From Candidatus Adiutrix sp. (GTDB lineage Bacteria > Desulfobacterota > Desulfarculia > Adiutricales > Adiutricaceae): a stretch of DNA of 44,167 nt. How positions within the stretch are numbered: position 1 is the first letter of the stretch; each line of letters opens with the position of its first letter. The notes beneath the pieces are model-generated. The model did no database searches and was not told the origin of the DNA. It worked only from the letters and a program-made list of their open reading frames with translations. Shown here one piece after another: positions 38,929 to 44,167 of this stretch. The translations under genes were made by a program, and so were the position numbers. The stretch is from positions 1-44,167 of the forward strand of contig JAISFR010000040.1 of the NCBI GenBank assembly GCA_031263565.1, in the 5' to 3' direction.

Positions 38929-39471
38929 TTGTCCAATCTGGCTATCAGTTATATGGTGCTTCTGCAACTGGGCCTCGAGGTCTTGCTGGCGGCGCTGCTG
39001 GTGGTGATTTTGCGCCGCACCCGGCGCCGCGACCAGGAAGATCCGGCCCGAATGCCGGATAATCTGAAGAATTCCATAGAAACTTTTCTGGCTGAATCGG
39101 AAAAGATCGCCGTCACTTTTGAGCAGAACCTGCGAGACAAGAAAAACCTCTCGGCCGATCTCATCCTGAAGCTCGACCGCCGCCTCTCCGACTATCAGGC
39201 TCTTTTGAAACAGACCGAGGCCGGCCTGGCCGCGGCCCAGAAAAAACTGGCTGAACTGAAAAATACTCAGGCCGCGCCCAAAGCGGCCCCGATTCCCGCC
39301 GCCTTTTCCGCCGCCGAAGGCAAGGCCAACCCGGCCGCCCCGGAAGTACGGGCCCTGGTGCTGCAAATGGCCAAAAAAGGCCACAGCCCCGAAGAAATAG
39401 CCACCAAGGCGCGCCTCCACCTGGGCGAAGTGGAGCTGATCATCGACCTGGAACGCCAATTCACCTTCTGA
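38929..39471 (+). CDS. Membrane-anchored coiled-coil protein with C-terminal helix-turn-helix, DUF2802/DUF6115-like
   Basis: 180 residues with one N-terminal membrane helix (MVLLQLGLEVLLAALLVVIL), a basic stop-transfer RRTRRR, a long coiled coil (residues 45-115) with Ala/Pro linker, and a C-terminal part VRALVLQMAKKGHSPEEIATKARLHLGEVELII that looks like a small helix-turn-helix. This layout is known in DUF2802 proteins linked to flagellar or division functions, which would suit the flagellar neighbours. The start is TTG with AGGGAG eight bases before it. Family assignment is by layout only. Confidence 0.65.
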   Translation: MSNLAISYMVLLQLGLEVLLAALLVVILRRTRRRDQEDPARMPDNLKNSIETFLAESEKIAVTFEQNLRDKKNLSADLILKLDRRLSDYQALLKQTEAGLAAAQKKLAELKNTQAAPKAAPIPAAFSAAEGKANPAAPEVRALVLQMAKKGHSPEEIATKARLHLGEVELIIDLERQFTF

Positions 39472-39678
39472 CCGCTGCACCGCTTCCAGCAGTTCTAAAA
39501 GTAGCTTCCCATCTTCAAGTGCTCTGGTCGTAGCCGGGCAAAAAGGGCGATTTTTGCCCGGCCGGGGATGGATCGGCCGACCGAACCGGTCGCTCCGCTC
39601 CGTCGTCCTCTCCGGGGCGACCGGCTATTTTTATAATCGGGCGTACTTTGAGAATTACGTGCACCGCTTCAAAGACAC

Positions 39679-39706
39679 TTGACTGGCTGAAAGGATGTGG
39701 TATATT
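39679..39706 (+). promoter_or_regulatory. infA promoter
   Basis: TTGACT (39679-39684), a 16-base spacer and TATATT (39701-39706), 28 bases before the TTG start of infA. Confidence 0.7.
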
Positions 39707-39734
39707 CATCAGAGTAAATTTTTTGGGAGGCATC

Positions 39735-39953
39735 TTGGCTAGAGAAGATTTGATCAAACTGGAAGGCAAAGTGACCCAGACCCTGGGCGGCGGACATATG
39801 GAAGTGGAGACCGCCGAGGGCGTCAAAATCCGGGCCATGCTTTCGGGCCGGCTGAAGCGGTTTAAGATCAGGGTGCTCATGGGCGACCGGGTCGAGGTGG
39901 CCGTGTCGCCTTACGACCCCACTCACGGACTGATAACCTATCGCCTGAAATAA
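39735..39953 (+). CDS. infA: Translation initiation factor IF-1
   Basis: 72 residues, the S1/OB-fold factor that binds the ribosomal A site during initiation. The chain (first residue Met from TTG) reads ARE DLIKLEGKV, then GGGHMEVETAEGVKIRAMLSG, and ends GDRVEVAVSPYDPTHGLITY RLK, which is regular IF-1. The correct start is the TTG at 39735 because GGAGG lies five bases before it and the length becomes exactly the family's 72 residues; the longer frame from 39648 spans the promoter. It is monocistronic with its own promoter and terminator. Confidence 0.95.
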   Translation: MAREDLIKLEGKVTQTLGGGHMEVETAEGVKIRAMLSGRLKRFKIRVLMGDRVEVAVSPYDPTHGLITYRLK

Positions 39954-39993
39954 CCCTTCCGTCGGATCCTGATATGTTGAAGCGGCCAGAAGT

Positions 39994-40016
39994 CCCGGCC
40001 TTACGGCGGGGTTTTT
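39994..40016 (+). terminator. infA terminator
   Basis: CCCGGCC (39994-40000) pairs with GGCGGGG (40005-40011) with one mismatch, followed by TTTTT and a second T-rich run. Confidence 0.75.
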
Positions 40017-40080
40017 GGCTTTTTTATATTCGCTTGAGGCGCAAGGCGGCCGGAGGCCGATGGCGGACAGGAGATGTGAA

Positions 40081-41196
40081 GTGACCTACGCCCCCATTGT
40101 CGAAGAATTCCTGGAACTGGTGAAAATTGAATCCCACTGCCGCCGCGAGCGGGCTCTGGCCGACGCGGTCAAAACAAAACTGGAGGCCCTGGGCTTCACG
40201 GTGGAGGAAGACCAGGTCGGGGCCCTGATAGGCGGCGATACCGGCAACCTCATTGCCCGGCTGGAAGGGGACCCAGAACGGCCCCCGATTCTCTGGTCGG
40301 CCCATCTGGACCGGGTGGACAACCACGGCCATATTCAGCCCCGGATCGCGGACGGGGTCATCCGCAGCGACGGCAGTTCCATTCTGGGGGCCGACGATGT
40401 TTCCGGACTTTGCGCCATTCTCGATGGGCTGCGGCGGGTCCAGGCCGAAAAGATCCCCCACGGCGACCTGGAAGTCGTGTTTTCCGTGGCCGAGGAAGTG
40501 GGCCTGTTGGGCGCCCGTTACCTGGATTATTCCCGGATCAAATCCCGGACGGCCTATGTGGTCGACACCGGCGGTCCCTTGGGCTCCATCGTCAATCAGG
40601 CGCCGGCCCATTACGGGCTCAAGTTGAAGATTTACGGCCACAGCGCCCACGCCGGCATGGAGCCGGAAAATGGGCTCAGCGCCATCCGGGTGGGGGCCAC
40701 GGCCCTGAGCCGGCTGCGGGAAGGGCGGCTCAGCCGCTGTACGACCTCCAATTTCGGGATTTTCCAGGCCGGGAAACAGGCCAACATCGTCTGCGACTAC
40801 GCCGAGATCACCGGTGAAGCCCGCAGCACTTGCCCGCGGGAACTGGAGAACTATATCGAGGAAGTCAGGCTGCTCTTCACCAAGGTGGCCGATGAATTCG
40901 GGGCCCGGATGGAGATGGGGACCAATCTGGAATACCCCGCCTTCCGCGTTGACGAAAGCGAAGAGGTCGTTCGTCTGGCCGCCCTGGCCATGCGGCGCCT
41001 GGGCCTCAGCCCCCGGGTGATCCCCGGCGGCGGCGGCCTGGACGGCAATTATTTCAATGAACACGGCATTCAGGCCGTGGGCTTGTCCCCGGGTTACCAG
41101 AAGGTGCACAGCTCCGAGGAGGCCCAGCCGGTCGAGGATCTGGTTAAAATGGGGCGCCTGGTGACCGAGATAATGAGAGCCGCCGCCGGCGCTTAG
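40081..41196 (+). CDS. M20-family metallopeptidase, PepT-like
   Basis: 372 residues. The two-metal M20 active site is visible: ILWSAHLDRVD (His-Asp), SSILGADDVSG (bridging Asp), VVFSVAEEVGLLGARYLD (Glu-Glu), VDTGG and, at the end, SPGYQKVHSSEEA (His). The dimerisation insert (KIYGHSAHAGMEPENGLSAI) is typical. PepT-like enzymes cut N-terminal residues from peptides, mainly tripeptides, in the cytoplasm. I use GTG 40081 as the start because AGGAGA lies eight bases before it and the length fits; ATG 40060 and 40015 are in-frame alternatives. The gene is alone, between infA and the gene-free gap. Confidence 0.88.
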   Translation: MTYAPIVEEFLELVKIESHCRRERALADAVKTKLEALGFTVEEDQVGALIGGDTGNLIARLEGDPERPPILWSAHLDRVDNHGHIQPRIADGVIRSDGSSILGADDVSGLCAILDGLRRVQAEKIPHGDLEVVFSVAEEVGLLGARYLDYSRIKSRTAYVVDTGGPLGSIVNQAPAHYGLKLKIYGHSAHAGMEPENGLSAIRVGATALSRLREGRLSRCTTSNFGIFQAGKQANIVCDYAEITGEARSTCPRELENYIEEVRLLFTKVADEFGARMEMGTNLEYPAFRVDESEEVVRLAALAMRRLGLSPRVIPGGGGLDGNYFNEHGIQAVGLSPGYQKVHSSEEAQPVEDLVKMGRLVTEIMRAAAGA

Positions 41197-41378
41197 AGGC
41201 AGGGCGGCCCGTCGGAGGAGGAAATCAGGGCGGCCGGGGCGGCTTGGATAAATTTTTTTTCAGGCCGAAAAATACCAGTCCTTGGAAGAGATATATAATA
41301 ATCGCTAAATGTTGTATATTTATATATAATAATTGACGTTTAATTAAATAAATTCAGTTACTTTGTAAAAATTAATTC

Positions 41379-41407
41379 TTGACAAGTTTTGGGCTTTACT
41401 CTATTCT
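41379..41407 (+). promoter_or_regulatory. Consensus promoter without an adjacent gene
   Basis: TTGACA (41379-41384), a 17-base spacer and TATTCT (41402-41407), downstream of an AT-rich block that could act as an UP element. The transcript would begin near 41414 and the first terminator is at 41831. Confidence 0.65.
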
Positions 41408-41830
41408 TGGCTTGAAGACGGAGGCCGGCTTCTCCAGATGAGCCCCGAAACCCGGCTTCGTTCAACTTGGCGCTATTAAGGTCAAGGGTTTGGGAAAGGC
41501 TGGCGGTCACGTCCTCCCCGGCGGCCGCCCCGCCTTCCTGATCCGCCCGGGCGGGTGCTTTCAAAATGGCGATTGGAGCCGCCCGGCTCGGGGCCTTGAG
41601 GCCCGGCGGGAAATTTAAAATTGTTTCCCTGGAAAATTCACCCTCGCCACCGCCGGGTCCTTTAAAGGGGATTGGGCCCGGCGGAAGGTGAAAGCGGCCT
41701 TAACCGGCCGGCTTGGAGTTTTTGAAGAAACAGTGCCTACCTGATCTTTTTTCAAAAATTTCCGGCGAAATCGCCTGAAGGGCCCAGCCATCAGGCATTA
41801 GGAAATAGACGAGCATCATCAACCCTTATC

Positions 41831-41869
41831 CGCCGCGACCAGCTTCCCAAGGGCGGTCGCGGCGCTTTT
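41831..41869 (+). terminator. Intrinsic terminator in the gene-free stretch
   Basis: A perfect 10-bp stem CGCCGCGACC/GGTCGCGGCG (41831-41840 with 41855-41864) followed by CTTTTG and T-rich sequence. Confidence 0.8.
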
Positions 41870-42010
41870 GTTAGTGACCGTCAGGTATTTTTGTTTTATT
41901 TTTTTCTACCAACAGGTCTGATTGCCGGACGGGGCCGGTCAACGCTTGGGCTTCAACTTACGGCTATGCTTCAAAATAAATAATTTGCACGTTTATTGCT
42001 TTATTTTCTC

Positions 42011-42085
42011 CGTCGGCGCGGCCGATCTGACTATAATGTTATTATTTTTTCCCGTCGGCTCGGCGGATCTGACTAAATGTTGTTA
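42011..42085 (+). repeat. Tandem imperfect direct repeat upstream of the DUF5058 gene
   Basis: CGTCGGCGCGGCCGATCTGA (from 42011, continuing to 42044) and CGTCGGCTCGGCGGATCTGA (from 42053, continuing to 42085) agree at about 30 of 34 positions and are offset by 42 bases, four helical turns. The first copy includes TATAAT (42033-42038). They could be binding sites of a regulator of the operon at 42165. Confidence 0.6.
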
Positions 42086-42164
42086 TGGAGCTCGGCCGGG
42101 AGCTTCGCCTTTTGAGGCGGGCCGGGCCGATCGCGGCCCAACTTGAAACGGAAAGGGTAAGTGG

Positions 42165-42872
42165 ATGGAACAGAATTATCTGGAAATAGCCAACAGCCTC
42201 TGGATGTGGCTGGCGTCCGGCGCGGCGGTGGCCATGGTCATGATCGAGGCCTTTGTCTTCGCCAAAAAATCCTACAGCACCGGGCTGGAGATCGGCCTGA
42301 GCCAGGAGCAGATGCGGGGCGCCGTCAAAAGCAGCGTCATCACCGCCATCGGTCCGGCTATTGTGGTCCTGAGCGCCATGATCGCCCTTCTGGTCTCCCT
42401 CGGCGGCCCCATATCCTGGATGCGCCTGTCCTTCATCGGCTCGGCCATGTATGAAATGATGGCGGCCAGCTTCGGGGCCAGCGCCGTGGGCGTGACCATT
42501 GGCTCCGACCCCATGACCGGCGTGGCTTTCGCCAGCGCGGTCTGGACCATGACCCTGGGTTCCCTGGGCTGGATTATCGTGGCCACGCTCAGCGCCGACA
42601 AAATGGACCGGGTTCAGAAGAAACTCTCCGGCAGCGACGCCAAACTCATGGGGGTGGTGGCCTCCGGCGCCATTTTGGCCGCCTTCGGGGCCACCAGCGC
42701 CGTTCACTTGACGGCCTTGAACAAAAACACGGTGGCCTGCATCGCCGGCGGCGTGGTCATGCTGGTTTTAAACCGCATCGCTGATTCCAGGAACATCAAG
42801 TGGCTCCGGGAATGGGCCCTTTTTTTCGCCCTTATCGGCGGCATGATGGCCGCCGTGCTCTGGCCTTTCTAA
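42165..42872 (+). CDS. DUF5058 family membrane protein
   Basis: 235 residues, six to seven membrane segments (WLASGAAVAMVMIEAFVFAK, SVITAIGPAIVVLSAMIALL, SFGASAVGVTIGSD, VWTMTLGSLGWIIVATLS, VVASGAILAAFGATSAVHL, CIAGGVVMLVLN, WALFFALIGGMMAAVLW). It fits DUF5058 in length and topology. No function is established. It is followed 35 bases later by a second membrane protein and then by an M20 amidohydrolase gene, and that grouping suggests transport of an amide or peptide substrate. GAAAGGG lies before the ATG. Confidence 0.8.
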   Translation: MEQNYLEIANSLWMWLASGAAVAMVMIEAFVFAKKSYSTGLEIGLSQEQMRGAVKSSVITAIGPAIVVLSAMIALLVSLGGPISWMRLSFIGSAMYEMMAASFGASAVGVTIGSDPMTGVAFASAVWTMTLGSLGWIIVATLSADKMDRVQKKLSGSDAKLMGVVASGAILAAFGATSAVHLTALNKNTVACIAGGVVMLVLNRIADSRNIKWLREWALFFALIGGMMAAVLWPF

Positions 42873-42907
42873 ACCGCGCCCCGCAATGAAGTCAGGAGGA
42901 TGGACTT

Positions 42908-43591
42908 ATGAACGCCAACGAAATATATAATCAGCAGTATATCCCTTTTATCGTCAGGTGGGGCCGCCGCATAAACTGGACCGCCATGGCGCTCTGCTTC
43001 AGCCCGGCCCTGGTCCTGGCCTTTGTCTTTGACCTGGTGCCGCCGGTTTCGGCCCTCGCCACCGCCTTTGTGGCCATTGCCAGCGTGGTGGGCGTGCCCT
43101 GGTTTGTGGAACCGGTCTCCTATTTCCCGATCATCGGCGTGGCCGGCACCTATATGGCCTTTATCGCCGGCAACATCGGCAATCTGCGCATCCCCTGCGC
43201 CATGGTGGCCCAGAAGGTGGCCGGGGTGGAGCCGGGCACCAACGAAGGTTCCATCATCGCCACTTTGGGCATTGCCGTCTCCATCGTGGTCAACACTCTG
43301 ATCCTGACCGCCGGGGTCATTGCCGGGGCCGCGGTTTTGCAGCGGCTGCCCCAGGAAGTGACCGCCGCCCTGCAGTTCCTGCTGCCGGCCCTTTTCGGGG
43401 CCATCTTCGCCCAGTTCGCGGCTCAGCGTCTGAAACTGTCGCCCCTAGTGCTGATCATCTGCATCGCCCTGGTTCTCCTGGGCAAGTCGGGCCTCATGCC
43501 CAGATGGTTCGGCTCGATTTCGACCCTTTTGGCGGTCGCGTTGAGCATCGGCCTCGCGGTGGTCATGTACAAGAAGGGCGTTTTGAAATAA
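42908..43591 (+). CDS. Hypothetical membrane protein, partner of the DUF5058 protein
   Basis: 227 residues with about six membrane segments (FSPALVLAFVFDLVPPVSAL, FVAIASVVGVPWFVEP, YFPIIGVAGTYMAFIAG, IVVNTLILTAGVIAGA, LLPALFGAIFAQFA, LVLIICIALVLLGKSG, LLAVALSIGLAVVMYKK). The internal NLRIPCAMVAQKVAGVEPGTNEGS is polar and may be a cytoplasmic or substrate-contact loop. No family name is recognised with certainty. Together with the DUF5058 protein it would form a two-part transporter. AGGAGG precedes the ATG, and the next gene starts 16 bases after its stop. Confidence 0.7.
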   Translation: MNANEIYNQQYIPFIVRWGRRINWTAMALCFSPALVLAFVFDLVPPVSALATAFVAIASVVGVPWFVEPVSYFPIIGVAGTYMAFIAGNIGNLRIPCAMVAQKVAGVEPGTNEGSIIATLGIAVSIVVNTLILTAGVIAGAAVLQRLPQEVTAALQFLLPALFGAIFAQFAAQRLKLSPLVLIICIALVLLGKSGLMPRWFGSISTLLAVALSIGLAVVMYKKGVLK

Positions 43592-43607
43592 TAAGGAGGC
43601 TGATAAA

Positions 43608-44167
43608 TGAGCGATATGTCCATCAAGCCGGCGATCCTGGACTGGATCGAGGCCCATCACCAGGCCTTTGACGATCTGTCCCTGGCCATCTGGGAAAAGC
43701 CGGAAATCGCTTTTCAGGAAAAGGAAGCCTGCCGACTGCAGATGAAGTTCATGAAAGAGCGGGGCTTCCGAGTCACCCAGAAAGGCCCGGGCGCGCCCAC
43801 GGCCTTCATGGCCGAATGGGGTTCAGGCGGCCCGGTAATCGGCCTTCTGGGGGAATATGACGCCCTGGCCGGGCTTTCCCAGAAAGTGTCGGCCGGAAAA
43901 GAGCCGGTGATCGAAGGCGCCCCGGGGCACGGCTGCGGCCACAATCTTCTGGGCGTGGGCGCCCTCCAGGCCGCCTGCGCTGTCAAGGCCGTCTTTGAGA
44001 AACACGGTCTCAAGGGCACGGTCCGCTATTACGGCTGCCCGGCCGAGGAACAGTTGGTCGGGAAATCGGTCATGGCCCAGGACGGCTACTTTGAAGGCGC
44101 CGATGTCGCCCTGGCCTGGCACCCGTCGGATTTCAGCTGCGTCACCGGAAGCACCATGACCGCCATG
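43608..44167 (+). CDS. M20-family amidohydrolase, AbgB-like (partial, cut by window end)
   Basis: The frame opens with ATG at 43608, seven bases after AAGGAGG, and is still open at the end of the window (186 codons seen). The sequence reads like AbgB, the p-aminobenzoyl-glutamate hydrolase subunit: LSLAIWEKPEIAFQEKEA, IGLLGEYDALAGLSQ, the zinc motif GHGCGHNLLGVGALQAA and GCPAEEQLVGK, then ALAWHPSDFS. AbgB-type enzymes cleave amide-linked compounds such as aminobenzoyl-glutamate or N-acyl amino acids. The upstream two membrane proteins replace the AbgT transporter usually found with such genes. The C-terminal half is outside the window. Confidence 0.85.

Larger units (their letters stand above)
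41197..42164. other. Gene-free stretch of 968 bases with AT-rich block, promoter, hairpins and terminator
   Basis: No credible ORF on either strand. The region has an AT-rich block (41285-41380) with two copies of ATATATAATAAT (41291-41302 and 41322-41333), a consensus promoter (41379-41407), GC hairpins (41641-41692 and around 41591-41602), a terminator (41831-41869), and a tandem imperfect repeat (42011-42085) before the DUF5058 gene. It may hold a noncoding RNA (see findings). Confidence 0.55.

Noticed and set aside
41414-41869. RNase P RNA or tmRNA in the gene-free stretch
   Set aside because: I could not find GAGGAAAGTCC, ACAGA or a tag-peptide sequence in either strand.

Overview
The window reads as a GC-rich chromosomal segment from an anaerobic, flagellated, Gram-negative bacterium. 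I favour a Desulfobacterota (deltaproteobacterial) lineage. The basis is the mix of genes: an outer-membrane autotransporter barrel, a TolQRA envelope motor, HydF (which matures [FeFe]-hydrogenase), a DUF3786 protein, flavodoxin, a sigma-54 promoter ahead of flgBC-fliE, and a non-coupled C+ type L28. Almost all long antisense ORFs are codon-bias shadows of real genes. I see no rRNA, tRNA, CRISPR array, insertion sequence or prophage.

Layout. 1-1200: the 3' end of an autotransporter, then a promoter-driven structured RNA of about 220 nt. 1241-3719: a NitT/TauT-type ABC importer (binding protein, permease, ATPase). 3742-4518: exonuclease III. 4722-5946: a small accessory patch with a toxin-first HigBA-like module, a truncated duplicate of its antitoxin N-terminus, and an orphan ribbon-helix-helix-like gene. 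6078-8768: an M16 protease driven from a symmetric divergent promoter. 8901-11269: tolQ-tolR-tolA-like. 11277-13993: a Tli4-like lipoprotein/immunity candidate, flavodoxin with a structured leader, and an unknown gene. 14631-17239: phosphofructokinase, a YkgJ-type cysteine-cluster protein and ComF. 17294-24959: hydF, secA, aroK, galE, metK, a small unknown gene and an HU/IHF protein. These are mostly housekeeping.

25024-36332 is the metabolic accessory heart. A minus-strand operon encodes a hydantoinase/oxoprolinase, an HDAC-fold deacylase with an added zinc ribbon, and a DUF364 protein. Divergent from it lies a complete cobalamin riboswitch with its own promoter and terminator, controlling an AzgA-type (NCS2) purine permease. 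Convergent to that is a tightly coupled operon dhaL-dhaK-lsrF-VOC-MBL. This joins a two-part dihydroxyacetone-type kinase to the CoA-dependent thiolase of autoinducer-2 breakdown and is the best candidate for an undescribed pathway. A DUF3786 protein and a geranylgeranyl-reductase-type flavoprotein follow.

36440-41196: 4.5S SRP RNA (minus strand) beside a sigma-54 flagellar promoter, flgB-flgC-fliE, rpmB, two small unknown genes, infA and a PepT-like M20 peptidase. 41197-42164 is a 968-base gene-free stretch with a consensus promoter, strong hairpins and a terminator but no ORF, so it may encode a noncoding RNA. The window ends in an operon of a DUF5058 membrane protein, a second small membrane protein and the first half of an AbgB-like M20 amidohydrolase, which looks like an uptake-and-hydrolysis unit.
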